Shown in pieces: positions 38,394 to 46,725 of a stretch of 64,000 nucleotides of DNA. The stretch covers positions 2,539,001-2,603,000 of the forward strand of contig NZ_OY782757.1 in NCBI RefSeq assembly GCF_963678185.1, in the 5' to 3' direction. How positions within the stretch are numbered: the first letter of the stretch is position 1; every line of letters begins with the position of its first letter. Under the pieces are notes generated by a model, which did not search any database, was not told where the DNA came from, and saw only the letters and a list, made by a program, of their open reading frames with translations. Origin of the DNA: an uncultured Tolumonas sp. GTDB taxonomy: Bacteria > Pseudomonadota > Gammaproteobacteria > Enterobacterales > Aeromonadaceae. The position numbers were made by a program, and so were the translations under genes.

Positions 38394-38409
38394 TTAGACA
38401 TTTATGCGC

Positions 38410-39030
38410 TTACAGTGCCGCCATGGCTTCTTTCGCCAGTTGGCCGATCTTGTCCCATTGCTGGTTATCAATCAGATCGGCCGGCACCATCCACGTACCG
38501 CCACAAGCGACGACGGTTTTCAAACCCAAATAAGTTTTGACGTTGTCGGGGGTTACGCCGCCTGTCGGCATAAATTGCACCGGATACACGGCCGACATGG
38601 CTTTCAGCATGTTCACACCGCCAGACGGTTCGGCTGGGAAGAATTTCAGCATGCGCAGGCCCATCTCCATGGCTTGTTCCACCAGACTCGGGTTGTTGAC
38701 GCCCGGCACAATGGCCACTCCGCGCTGCTGGCAATAACGCACGGTGGTGGGGTTGAAACCGGGGCTGACGATGAAATCGACACCTGCAGCAATGGCTTCA
38801 TCGACTTGTGCGGTGGTCAGCACCGTGCCCGCACCGATCAACATGTCGGGGAACGCGGCGCGCAGACGGCGAATGGCCTCTGCCGCTGCAGGCGTACGGA
38901 AGGTGATTTCCGCGCTCGGCATGCCATTTTCAACCAATACGCGGCCCAAATTTACCGCATCATCGGCGTTATTAATGGCAATCACCGGGATCACTTTCAG
39001 GGCTTGCAGACGTTCAACTAAAGTAGGCAT
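38410..39030 (-). CDS. eda: KDPG/KHG aldolase
   Basis: A 206-residue class I aldolase splitting 2-keto-3-deoxy-6-phosphogluconate into pyruvate and glyceraldehyde 3-phosphate. Visible features are the Glu in AEITFRTPAA, IGAGTVLT, the Schiff-base Lys in LRMLKFFPAE, and MPTGGVTPDN. It follows kdgK by 18 bases, so both last steps of hexuronate breakdown are cotranscribed. Confidence 0.95.
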   Translation of the reverse strand: MPTLVERLQALKVIPVIAINNADDAVNLGRVLVENGMPSAEITFRTPAAAEAIRRLRAAFPDMLIGAGTVLTTAQVDEAIAAGVDFIVSPGFNPTTVRYCQQRGVAIVPGVNNPSLVEQAMEMGLRMLKFFPAEPSGGVNMLKAMSAVYPVQFMPTGGVTPDNVKTYLGLKTVVACGGTWMVPADLIDNQQWDKIGQLAKEAMAAL

Positions 39031-39048
39031 GGTGTCTCCTAAGAAAAA

Positions 39049-39990
39049 TTAAAGGGATGATGACGGCATCACGTCAGCAGGAATAATGGCGCCGCGATGT
39101 TGGATCACGGTCCCGGCCAGGCGATGCCCTTGGATGGCAGATTCAGTCACACTGCCATGTTGCAGACGGCGGGCCAGATAACCGGCGCTGAATGAATCAC
39201 CTGCTGCCGTGGTGTCGACCACGTCTTGGGCGGCAATTTTCTGGGCCGGTACTTCTTCCCGAACACCCGATTTACTGACGATCACACAAGGTAATGAGCC
39301 GCGTTTGATCACGATTTCATCCACCCCCCACGTTAAAGTGCGTTCGATCACCTCTTCCAGCGGGCGATTGCCCCACAGCGCATCTTCATCATCCAGCGTC
39401 AGAAACGAGATGTCGGTGAGTGTCAGCATTTGCTGATAACTTTGCTGTGTTTCTTCACGGCTTTGCCATAAGCGCGGGCGGTAGTTGTTATCAAACACCA
39501 CGCGGCCACCTTGGGCGCGAAATGTGGTGAGGAAAGCAAATAAACGAGCACGGCTGGTTGGGCTCAAAATCGCCAGACTGATCCCGCTGAGATAAATCAC
39601 ATCCATCTGCGCGAGTTGCGCTAACACGGCTTCAGTCTGTTCGGTTTCCAGCCAATATTTGGCCGCCGCATCGCTGCGCCAGTAAGAGAAACTGCGTTCG
39701 CCATGGCTATCGGTGTCGATGAAATACAACCCTGGCATTTTGTTCGCCAGACGCTGAACCAATGTCGTGTTGAGACCTTCTTGTTGCCAGTTATCGAGCA
39801 TGGTCTGACTGAAATTATCAGTACCTAATGCGCTGACATAGTGCACTTTACCCTGGCGCCGCGGCAGCTGGCGGGCAAGGTAAACCGCAGTATTCAACGT
39901 GTCACCACCAAACCCTTGTCGGATGTCGTTATCCTGACGTTGTAGTTCCACCATGCATTCACCAATGATGGCGATGTTCAGAGTGTCCAT
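39049..39990 (-). CDS. kdgK: 2-keto-3-deoxygluconate kinase
   Basis: A 313-residue PfkB-family kinase phosphorylating 2-keto-3-deoxy-D-gluconate to KDPG. N-terminal GECMVELQR and QGFGGDTLNTAVYLARQ bind the substrate, and the C-terminal DTTAAGDSFSAGYLA holds the catalytic Asp and anion hole. It is first in kdgK-eda and divergent from kdgR; a KdgR box lies between. It connects UxaA product to Eda. Confidence 0.95.
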   Translation of the reverse strand: MDTLNIAIIGECMVELQRQDNDIRQGFGGDTLNTAVYLARQLPRRQGKVHYVSALGTDNFSQTMLDNWQQEGLNTTLVQRLANKMPGLYFIDTDSHGERSFSYWRSDAAAKYWLETEQTEAVLAQLAQMDVIYLSGISLAILSPTSRARLFAFLTTFRAQGGRVVFDNNYRPRLWQSREETQQSYQQMLTLTDISFLTLDDEDALWGNRPLEEVIERTLTWGVDEIVIKRGSLPCVIVSKSGVREEVPAQKIAAQDVVDTTAAGDSFSAGYLARRLQHGSVTESAIQGHRLAGTVIQHRGAIIPADVMPSSSL

Positions 39991-40057
39991 GATTTGCTCT
40001 CATGTTGAATTGGGAAAACGATCATAGATTAAACAATCAAACCTGTGTGTCAAATAA

Positions 40058-40077
40058 AATAAAACAATGTTTCATTT
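40058..40077. promoter_or_regulatory. KdgR box between kdgK and kdgR
   Basis: AATAAAACAATGTTTCATTT is an imperfect palindrome that fits the KdgR operator pattern of AAAACA/TGTTTC half-sites flanked by A/T. It lies 68 bases before the kdgK start and about 70-80 bases before the kdgR start, so KdgR can control both. Confidence 0.85.
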
Positions 40078-40145
40078 ATTTTGATTCGGATTTAAAAAAA
40101 GCTGGTATATAGTCTCCGGCAAAGAAAATCAGGATAGAGGTGGTA

Positions 40146-40940
40146 GTGAACGATTTTTCAAAACAGCAGGATTCCGTATCGTCGGTGCTGAAGGTCTTCG
40201 GTATTTTGCAGGCCTTGGGTGATGAACATGAGATCGGGGTAACTGAGCTTTCGCAACGCGTCATGATGTCAAAAAGTACCGTCTATCGGTTCTTACAAAC
40301 CATGAAGTCGTTGGGTTATGTGCAGCAGGAAGGGGAGAACGATAAATATTCGCTGACCCTCAAGTTATTCGATCTGGGTGCCAAAGCCTTACAGCACGTC
40401 GATTTGATAAAAATTGCCGATCAGCAGATGCGTTTATTATCAAAAGCGACGCAAGAGACCATTCATCTGGGGGCGATGGAAGAAGAGAGCATTGTTTATC
40501 TGCATAAAATTGATTCGCTTTATAACTTGCGTATGTATTCCCGCATTGGTCGCCGCAACCCACTGTATTGCACGGCGATTGGTAAGGTATTGCTAGCCTG
40601 GCTGGATGAGCAAGCGATCCGGGACATTCTGGCACCGGTGGCCTTTGAACAAAAAACGACACACACCTTATCGGATATTGATGCGTTGTTAGCGGAACTG
40701 GCAACGGTGCGCGAGACCGGTTTTAGCGAAGATCGTGAAGAGCAGGAAGTGGGGGTGCGTTGTGTGGCGGTGCCGGTTTATGATCGATTCGGTTATGTCA
40801 TGGCTGGTTTAAGTATTTCATTTCCAACGATTCGTTTTGATGAACAGCAATTGGCGCACTACGTGACCATGTTACATCAGGCGGCCGCGAACATATCGCA
40901 GCAGTTGGGTTTAGCCCGTTACCCGTATCCGGCAATCTAG
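40146..40940 (+). CDS. kdgR: IclR-family repressor of ketodeoxygluconate genes
   Basis: A 264-residue IclR-family regulator very like E. coli and Dickeya KdgR: SSVLKVFGILQALGDEHEIG, the helix-turn-helix SQRVMMSKSTVYRFLQTM and the effector domain HLGAMEEESIVYLHKIDS. KdgR senses 2-keto-3-deoxygluconate and represses its catabolic genes. Two in-frame GTG codons are possible; 40146 has GAGG five bases upstream, 40140 has AGGA. The operator between it and kdgK supports the assignment. Confidence 0.93.
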   Translation: MNDFSKQQDSVSSVLKVFGILQALGDEHEIGVTELSQRVMMSKSTVYRFLQTMKSLGYVQQEGENDKYSLTLKLFDLGAKALQHVDLIKIADQQMRLLSKATQETIHLGAMEEESIVYLHKIDSLYNLRMYSRIGRRNPLYCTAIGKVLLAWLDEQAIRDILAPVAFEQKTTHTLSDIDALLAELATVRETGFSEDREEQEVGVRCVAVPVYDRFGYVMAGLSISFPTIRFDEQQLAHYVTMLHQAAANISQQLGLARYPYPAI

Positions 40941-41001
40941 CCCAGTAATGTCAGGCGGGATCCTATATTTGTTGCAGATAAAGATGAAATGCAAATGCAA
41001 A

Positions 41002-41016
41002 TGATATAAATTATCA
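41002..41016. promoter_or_regulatory. Fur-box-like palindrome upstream of tatA
   Basis: TGATATAAATTATCA matches the 7-1-7 Fur core TGATAAT-N-ATTATCA at 12 of 14 positions. It ends 26 bases before the tatA ATG. Confidence 0.45.
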
Positions 41017-41041
41017 TCTAAAGCTTGTGAGGATGATAATT

Positions 41042-41245
41042 ATGCATTTCAGTGTGACGGAATTAGTGTTGATTGCCTTCATTGCCATTGTCTTATTTGG
41101 CACTAAAAAGGTTCGGATGTTAGGCGGCGATGTGGGCCATGCGATCCGTGACTTCCGCAAAGCGATGCACGAACAGCCGAAAACGGACGACAAACCAGAA
41201 GCTGTCGTTAGCGAAAAAATAGTTAGCGAAAAACAAGGCTCGTAA
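41042..41245 (+). CDS. tatA: Twin-arginine translocase subunit TatA (short)
   Basis: A 67-residue inner-membrane protein: one N-terminal helix (VTELVLIAFIAIVLFGTKKV), an amphipathic helix (GGDVGHAIRDFRKAM) and a short charged tail. The FGTKK hinge is the TatA hallmark. TatA forms the pore part of the Tat exporter for folded proteins. The ATG at 41042 has GAGG nine bases upstream; the in-frame GTG at 41027 overlaps that site. Slightly shorter than E. coli TatA (89). Confidence 0.88.
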   Translation: MHFSVTELVLIAFIAIVLFGTKKVRMLGGDVGHAIRDFRKAMHEQPKTDDKPEAVVSEKIVSEKQGS

Positions 41246-41248
41246 CCA

Positions 41249-41455
41249 GTGTTTGATATTGGCTTTAGCGAACTGGTGTTGTGCGCAGTCGTAGCTCTGG
41301 TGGTGTTTGGGCCAGAAAAATTGCCCGCGTTATTGCGCGATATCAGCGCATTTCGGCGGCAGGTGAGTCAGCTTTGGGGCAATGCGCGGCAATCATTACA
41401 AAAAGAGCTGGATGCGGTTGCGGCAGCGGATAAACCACAAGATCGACAGCCATGA
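41249..41455 (+). CDS. tatB: Twin-arginine translocase subunit TatB (very short)
   Basis: A 68-residue inner-membrane protein starting at GTG, three bases after tatA. The N-terminus FDIGFSELVL and the VFGPEKLP hinge (Gly-Pro) identify TatB, which with TatC binds twin-arginine signal peptides. E. coli TatB has 171 residues; here the cytoplasmic helices are cut to about 45 residues, so this is a reduced form. Its stop overlaps the tatC start (ATGA). Confidence 0.85.
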   Translation: MFDIGFSELVLCAVVALVVFGPEKLPALLRDISAFRRQVSQLWGNARQSLQKELDAVAAADKPQDRQP

Positions 41456-42183
41456 GTTTACTGACTCATCTGTTGGAATTGCGCCGCCGTTTGCTGCATT
41501 GCCTGTTGGTGTTGCTGGTGCTGTTCCTGCCCTTAAGTTATTTTGCCAACGACATCTATTATCTGCTGGCCCGCCCGTTACTGGCGGTATTACCGCACGG
41601 CACCAGTATGATCGCGACTGCGGTGTCCGCCCCGTTTCTGGTGCCACTGAAACTGACCTTGTTGGTAGTCTTGCTGCTGGCATTGCCCTATCTGTTGTGG
41701 CAAGTGTGGGGTTTTCTGGCGCCAGCACTCTATCGCCATGAGCGACGATTATTAATACCGCTGCTCTTTGGCAGCAATCTGCTGGTATATATCGGGTTTG
41801 CATTTGCTTATTGGGTGGTGTTACCGCTGATTTTCCGTTTCATGGTCGGCACCTTACCCGCTGGTGTCAGTATGGCGACCGATATCAGCAGTTATCTCGA
41901 TTTTGTGCTGACGATGTTTTTCTCGTTTGGGGCGGCTTTTCAATTACCGCTGGTGGTGGCGATCTTGTGTCGCACCGGTATTACCTCCGTGCCAACGCTA
42001 AAAGAAAAACGCCCGCATTTTATCGTGCTGGCGTTTATCGTCGGTATGTTGTTATCACCACCCGATGTGTTGTCGCAAACCCTGCTGGCGGTGCCGTTAT
42101 GTTTGTTGTTTGAAGCCGGCTTGCTGCTGGCGCGTTGGTGGAAACCAGCAACCCCCCTCATCTCGGCTGAACAGCAGTCTTAA
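41452..42183 (+). CDS. tatC: Twin-arginine translocase subunit TatC
   Basis: A 243-residue inner-membrane protein with six helices, the core receptor of the Tat exporter. HLLELRRRLL, SYFANDIY, the glutamate of APALYRHERRLL and the late KEKRPHFIVLAFIVGMLLSPPD block match TatC. Start overlaps tatB by four bases, so tatABC is a tight operon. The only Tat genes in this window; whether another set exists elsewhere is unknown. Confidence 0.94.
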   Translation: MSLLTHLLELRRRLLHCLLVLLVLFLPLSYFANDIYYLLARPLLAVLPHGTSMIATAVSAPFLVPLKLTLLVVLLLALPYLLWQVWGFLAPALYRHERRLLIPLLFGSNLLVYIGFAFAYWVVLPLIFRFMVGTLPAGVSMATDISSYLDFVLTMFFSFGAAFQLPLVVAILCRTGITSVPTLKEKRPHFIVLAFIVGMLLSPPDVLSQTLLAVPLCLLFEAGLLLARWWKPATPLISAEQQS

Positions 42184-42218
42184 GCCGCAACTGTTAGCTG
42201 TCTGTCAGCCGATCAAGT

Positions 42219-42863
42219 TCAGCTTATGAAATTTAGCTTATGAAATAATAATGCCAGCCCAAAGCCAGTTAAGATCACGCCAGCCCCGCGTTCTATCAGA
42301 TAGAGCTGATGATTCAGCACCCGTTGCAGCCGGTGATGACCGATCAGCATGGCTAGCAGCAGATCCCAACCTAATACCGCAAAAAACATCCACACGCCGC
42401 AAAAGCCTTGTTGCCACAAGGTGACGTTATTACCCAAAATTACCGCCAGTAAGCTCATATAAAACAGCGCATTTTTCGGATTCAGTAAGGCGGAAGACAG
42501 ACCAATCACAAACTGTCTGCCAGACGTTAAGGCTTGGGTTTGTTGTTGTAATTGCAGTTGGCGTAGCGGGCTGCGCATGAGTTGATAGCCTAGCCAACAC
42601 AGATACAGTGCACCGGTTATTTCCACCGTCGTAAATAACCAGGGTTGTTGTGTCAGGCCATGCCAGCCGCTAATCGCCAGCAGAATATAAACCGCATTGC
42701 CGGTGGCGATCCCCAGACAGATAAAGGCACTGCCAGCTAACCGGTGCCGGATGGCATGTCCGGTCAGCAGAAAGAAATCCGGGCCGGGGCTTAACAAGGC
42801 GACAAAATGGGCTAACACCAACGCGGGGAAGGCGGTTGGGATCAAATGGGCCAGTGTAAACAT
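42219..42863 (-). CDS. LysE/RhtB-family amino-acid exporter
   Basis: A 214-residue inner-membrane protein with about six helices. The family start ALVLAHFVALLSPGPDFFLLTGHAIR and LNPKNALFYMSLLAVILG are present. Members export amino acids such as homoserine, threonine or lysine; the substrate here is unknown. It lies 46 bases downstream of an AraC-type regulator on the same strand, which probably controls it. Confidence 0.88.
   Translation of the reverse strand: MFTLAHLIPTAFPALVLAHFVALLSPGPDFFLLTGHAIRHRLAGSAFICLGIATGNAVYILLAISGWHGLTQQPWLFTTVEITGALYLCWLGYQLMRSPLRQLQLQQQTQALTSGRQFVIGLSSALLNPKNALFYMSLLAVILGNNVTLWQQGFCGVWMFFAVLGWDLLLAMLIGHHRLQRVLNHQLYLIERGAGVILTGFGLALLFHKLNFIS
42221..42246. repeat. 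Short tandem duplication at the tatC / rhtB junction
   Basis: AGCTTATGAAAT occurs at 42221-42232 and 42235-42246, period 14 bases, inside the last codons of the RhtB-type gene. It resembles the 14-base duplication at 20394-20419. Confidence 0.65.
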
Positions 42864-42909
42864 GGTTATCTCCGCGAGTTATTCCGGAGATAAGGCTAAC
42901 GGTTGCCGG

Positions 42910-43746
42910 TCAACGAATATTGTCAAAAATTGATCGGGCTTGCTGATATTGGCCGGGCGTGGCAGTGGTGTAGGCCGTGAAGGCTTTGTGAAAATGGCTC
43001 TGATCGCTAAATCCGGTGGCTTGCGCGACATCGGTGATGGGCATGCCGTCACGCAACAAGGCTTTGGCCAGCGTAATGCGGGCATTATCGGCAAAGGCCA
43101 TCGGGGAAATGCCGACTACCTTTTTGAACAAGCGGATCAGTGTCTCTTTACTTAAATGCAATTCGTCCGCCAGTTCCTGCAATGACGGTTTGCTGCTGAG
43201 ATCTTGTAACAGCCGCTGCCGCAGGTAACGCACAGCCTCGTTTTCAGCTACCGGCTCTGGTGCGGTGTGATGACCATGATCTAACAAGGTAAGCAGGAAT
43301 GAGGTGGCTTCCGCGATCGAACATGGCTGCTCAGGCTGTTGCAGCATGGCGATAAAAGATAAATAACGGGCAAACAGCAACGGATCAGAAACAATAACCG
43401 GCTGGTAATGTAGTTGCTGGATCGGTTGAGCGTAAAGTTGCGAGAGTTGTTGCAGACACCAGGCTTTTTCGAGATACAGCATGTGGTAACTGCGGCTTTG
43501 CCCGACGACGGGGTTACAGCTGTGCAGTTCATCCGGGCCGATAAAAATCAGTTGACCGGGCTGGAGAGTATATTCTTTATTTTGATAAGTGACCCGCGTA
43601 TTGCCACTGACAATGGCGCCGATCGACAAGCTCGGATGGCTGTGCAACTTATAGGCACGATCGCTGTGTTGCGTGCTACGCAGTTCTATATGTGGCAGCT
43701 GCGGGTGCAGCCAAAAGGCTTGTTCGATATGACGCGGTTGTGACAT
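42910..43746 (-). CDS. AraC-family regulator with cupin sensor
   Basis: A 278-residue regulator: an N-terminal cupin-like ligand domain (HSHPSLSIGAIVSGN, LQPGQLIFIGPDELHSCNP) and a C-terminal AraC double helix-turn-helix (SLQELADELHLSKETLIRLFK and ITDVAQATGFSDQSHFHKAF). The ATG at 43746 has GGGA eight bases upstream. The longer reading to 43872 would overlap the upstream TSUP gene and is rejected. Likely regulator of the following LysE-type exporter gene. Confidence 0.88.
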   Translation of the reverse strand: MSQPRHIEQAFWLHPQLPHIELRSTQHSDRAYKLHSHPSLSIGAIVSGNTRVTYQNKEYTLQPGQLIFIGPDELHSCNPVVGQSRSYHMLYLEKAWCLQQLSQLYAQPIQQLHYQPVIVSDPLLFARYLSFIAMLQQPEQPCSIAEATSFLLTLLDHGHHTAPEPVAENEAVRYLRQRLLQDLSSKPSLQELADELHLSKETLIRLFKKVVGISPMAFADNARITLAKALLRDGMPITDVAQATGFSDQSHFHKAFTAYTTATPGQYQQARSIFDNIR

Positions 43747-43852
43747 TGCCATTCCCGGAACTAACATGCTGACGCAAATTGTAGCTATCGCCCAGACTAT
43801 GCGAAAGTCGCCCGCCACGTCAGCATTTTTCCGGTCGTTCCATACCAGTGGC

Positions 43853-44632
43853 TCAGACCAGCGTACGCACACCCACCATCAATAACACTAATGCCAGTGA
43901 AGTTTGCAGTAAGCGGCTGGACAGTTTAGTCGCCAACAGGCTACCCAGCAGCACCGCAGGTAATGAACCAACCAGCAGACTGACCAGCATGTGTCCGTCG
44001 ACCATGCCAGTGAAGGCATAACCAATACCTGCGACCAACGCCAGTGGAATGGCATGCACGATATCTGAGGCGACCAGTGTGTGGGGTTGCATACGACGCG
44101 GGTAAAGATACATCAGCAGCACGCTACCCAACGCTCCCGCACCGACAGAAGTCAGCGCAACGCACAAACCTAACGTGGCACCGGCGAAAACAGTGGTTTT
44201 CGGTTTAATGGTTTCCGGTTGCGCAACGGTATTCTCTGTTTGAGGCCGAATGCGTTTTAGTAACAGTGGCGATGCAATCAGTCCAATCGCAGTCAGCACG
44301 ATCAGGAAACCGATGGCTTCCGTTAACCAGCTGACTTTCTGAAATTTCATGCCGAAGTGGATCAGTGCCACGGTAATGATGGCAACTGGCAAACTACCAG
44401 ACCATAAATGTTTCACGATCTGCCAGTCGATTTTGCCTGATTTGTGGTGTGCTTTAGCGGCCACTAATTTGGTAATCGAGGCAAACCATAAGTCAGTTGC
44501 TACCGCAGTAACCGGCGCTACATGAAAAAATAACAGCAAAATAGGCGTCATCATGGCACCGCCGCCAACACCAGTCAGACCAACGACGAAGCCAGTTAAA
44601 GCACCTGCTAAGACATAAGATACGTCGATCAT
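43853..44632 (-). CDS. TSUP (TauE/SafE) family sulfite/anion exporter
   Basis: A 259-residue inner-membrane protein with about eight helices. VGLTGVGGGAMMTPILLLFF and the mirrored ALTSVGAGALGSVLLMYLYP are the two conserved TSUP repeats. The family moves sulfite, sulfoacetate and similar organosulphur anions; the substrate cannot be told. It is upstream of the AraC-type gene by about 106 bases on the same strand. Confidence 0.88.
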   Translation of the reverse strand: MIDVSYVLAGALTGFVVGLTGVGGGAMMTPILLLFFHVAPVTAVATDLWFASITKLVAAKAHHKSGKIDWQIVKHLWSGSLPVAIITVALIHFGMKFQKVSWLTEAIGFLIVLTAIGLIASPLLLKRIRPQTENTVAQPETIKPKTTVFAGATLGLCVALTSVGAGALGSVLLMYLYPRRMQPHTLVASDIVHAIPLALVAGIGYAFTGMVDGHMLVSLLVGSLPAVLLGSLLATKLSSRLLQTSLALVLLMVGVRTLV

Positions 44633-44957
44633 TACCCATCCTTAAGACGTCTACCGAAAATGTATTTCTGGATAGTGGTGAAGAGAATGAGTGCATCCTA
44701 AAGCATAAGTCTTAGATATTTATTTGCTTGTTTGTGCTAACTATTGCCACTTTTGATATATGCGAAATACCTAATTAAATTTGCAGGCAGGAAGAGTCAA
44801 TATTAAGTGGCTGACATGCGAGAAAACGGGCCTGGCGAGCAGGGTGTTACGGCTCGGTTATATCTCCCCCGCACAAATTTTAATGTTCTATGATTTGAAA
44901 GGCTGTTGAATTGTTAGATGCTCGGTCCATCCATGTTGTTGCGCGAGGCGGACGAAA
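44633..44957. other. Gene-free divergent gap
   Basis: This 325-base stretch between the TSUP gene (minus) and the TMEM175-type gene (plus) holds no supported gene, and I see no strong hairpin or operator in it. A GAGGCGGA ribosome binding site for the plus-strand gene lies at its right end. Confidence 0.6.
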
Positions 44958-45536
44958 ATGGGAAAGAACCGGTTAGAAGCCTTTTTTGATGGTGTGGTGG
45001 CCATCATCATCACCATTATGGTGCTGGAAATGAAAGTGCCACACGGTGATAACCTGGATGCATTAGTGCCTCTGCTGCCGGTGGTCTTAAGTTATGTGCT
45101 GAGTTTTATCTATCTGGGGATCTACTGGAACAACCATCATCATATGTTGCACACCTGTAAGCAGGTCACCGGGGCCATGTTGTGGGCTAATCTGCATCTG
45201 CTGTTTTGGTTGTCCCTGATCCCGTTTACAACCGGTTGGATGGGCGAGAACCATTTTGCCCGGGTTCCTGCGGCGCTGTATGGCTTGGTGCTGCTGATGG
45301 CATCGCTTGCATACTGGATCTTGCAACAGCAAATTATCGCCTCGCAAGGTGAACACTCCATTTTGCAACAGGCGATAGGTAAAGATTGGAAGGGACGATT
45401 ATCACCCGTGTTATATGCCACGGGTATGCTGTCAGCCTACTTATCACAGTGGTTGGCGGTGGCGGTTTATATTGGCGTTGCGCTGGTGTGGCTGGTACCG
45501 GATCGGCGGATTGAACGGGTGACCCGTTCAGAATAA
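44958..45536 (+). CDS. TMEM175/DUF1211-family membrane protein (possible potassium channel)
   Basis: A 192-residue inner-membrane protein with six hydrophobic segments. The first carries RLEAFFDGVVAIIITIMVLE, the equivalent of the RxxxFSD selectivity motif of TMEM175 channels, here with Phe-Phe-Asp in place of Phe-Ser-Asp. YWNNHHHMLH is also a family block. Bacterial TMEM175 proteins form tetrameric potassium channels, but function for this subgroup is inferred. A single gene. Confidence 0.85.
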   Translation: MGKNRLEAFFDGVVAIIITIMVLEMKVPHGDNLDALVPLLPVVLSYVLSFIYLGIYWNNHHHMLHTCKQVTGAMLWANLHLLFWLSLIPFTTGWMGENHFARVPAALYGLVLLMASLAYWILQQQIIASQGEHSILQQAIGKDWKGRLSPVLYATGMLSAYLSQWLAVAVYIGVALVWLVPDRRIERVTRSE

Positions 45537-45634
45537 CCGACTGTTTTAGTCGGAAATATTTTTTACTCATCTGGCAATAGTGGCCTATGGTTATAGATAG
45601 ACACCGATTTGTGCATTAGTTGAGGGAGTTGAAC

Positions 45635-46228
45635 ATGAACCAGTCGTTAGATGCGCATGCCTTGGAACAGGCCTTTTTTACCGCTCGTACTTTCAATAAA
45701 TTCACGTCACAGGAAGTGCCAGATGCGTTGATCGCACAACTTTATGAGTTGATGAAATGGGGGCCAACCTCGATGAACTGCCAGCCGGGTCATTATGTGT
45801 TTATTAAGAGTCAGGAAGCGAAACAACGACTTAAGAGTGCACTGATGCCGGGTAATCAGGATAAAACCATGGTGGCGCCTGCGACGGTGATTGTGGCATT
45901 CGACACGCAATTTTATACACACCTGCCGCTGCAATTTCCGGCTAATCCGAATGCACAAGCGATGTTCGAAGCCAACCCGGAAATGAGTAAGACTACTGCG
46001 CTGAGAAACGGCACCTTACAGGGTGGTTATCTTATTTTGGCGGCGCGAATGCTGGGTTTGGATTGTGGCCCGATGAGTGGATTTAATAATCAGGCAGTGG
46101 ATGCTGAGTTTTTTCCCGATGGTCGCTACAAATCGAATTTTCTGATCAATATCGGCTATGGTGATGCCTCAGGCAATTATCCGCGCGGGCCAAGACTCGC
46201 ATTTGCCGATGCGGTGGAGATTATTTAA
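45635..46228 (+). CDS. RutE/HadB-type NAD(P)H nitroreductase
   Basis: A 197-residue flavin (FMN) oxidoreductase of the nitroreductase family, close to RutE/HadB: FFTARTFNKFTSQEVPD, MKWGPTSMNCQPGH, GGYLILAARMLGLDCGPMSGF and NFLINIGYGD. RutE reduces malonic semialdehyde in pyrimidine breakdown, but no other rut gene is here, so a general quinone, nitro-compound or aldehyde reductase is more likely. GGGAG precedes the ATG at 45635. The SRPBCC gene follows by 28 bases. Confidence 0.87.
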   Translation: MNQSLDAHALEQAFFTARTFNKFTSQEVPDALIAQLYELMKWGPTSMNCQPGHYVFIKSQEAKQRLKSALMPGNQDKTMVAPATVIVAFDTQFYTHLPLQFPANPNAQAMFEANPEMSKTTALRNGTLQGGYLILAARMLGLDCGPMSGFNNQAVDAEFFPDGRYKSNFLINIGYGDASGNYPRGPRLAFADAVEII

Positions 46229-46256
46229 TTTATACCTGTAGCTGCGGAGAATCATC

Positions 46257-46709
46257 ATGGCTACTAATACGATCCTGCTTCATCGTGTCTTTCGCTCAAC
46301 CCCAGAAAAACTCTATCGCGCTTTTTTGGATGCGGATGCGTTGGTCAAATGGCTGCCACCGAATGGTTTTACCGCCAAAGTGCAGCATCTGGATGCTCAG
46401 GTTGGCGGCAGTTATCACATGTCGTTTACGAACTTTACTACCGGCGAGAATCACGCCTTTGGCGGCGAATATATCGCGCTGATCCCGCATGAATGTATTC
46501 AATACACCGACAAATTTGACGATCCGAATTTACCCGGTGACATGCGAACGACCATTACCTTTAAACCGGTATTTTGCGGCACTGAGGTGTATATCGAACA
46601 GATCGGGGTGCCGGAGGTGATCCCGGTCGAAGCGTGTTACCTTGGCTGGCAGGAATCACTCATTTTGCTGGCCAAGCTGGTCGAAGCCGAGGTAACTAAC
46701 GAACCTTAA
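46257..46709 (+). CDS. SRPBCC/AHSA1-domain protein
   Basis: A 150-residue soluble protein of the START-like SRPBCC superfamily, activator-of-Hsp90 (AHSA1) branch: HRVFRSTPEKLYRAFLDADA and KWLPPNGFTAKVQHLD at the N-terminus and a C-terminal helix (CYLGWQESLILLAKLVEAE). Such proteins bind hydrophobic ligands. Probably cotranscribed with the nitroreductase. Function unknown. Confidence 0.85.
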   Translation: MATNTILLHRVFRSTPEKLYRAFLDADALVKWLPPNGFTAKVQHLDAQVGGSYHMSFTNFTTGENHAFGGEYIALIPHECIQYTDKFDDPNLPGDMRTTITFKPVFCGTEVYIEQIGVPEVIPVEACYLGWQESLILLAKLVEAEVTNEP

Positions 46710-46725
46710 GCCGCGCACAGAAGGG

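Noticed and set aside
42910-43872. Longer reading of the AraC regulator up to 43872
   Set aside because: It would overlap the TSUP gene, has no binding site, and adds 42 residues foreign to the family; ATG at 43746 has GGGA in place.
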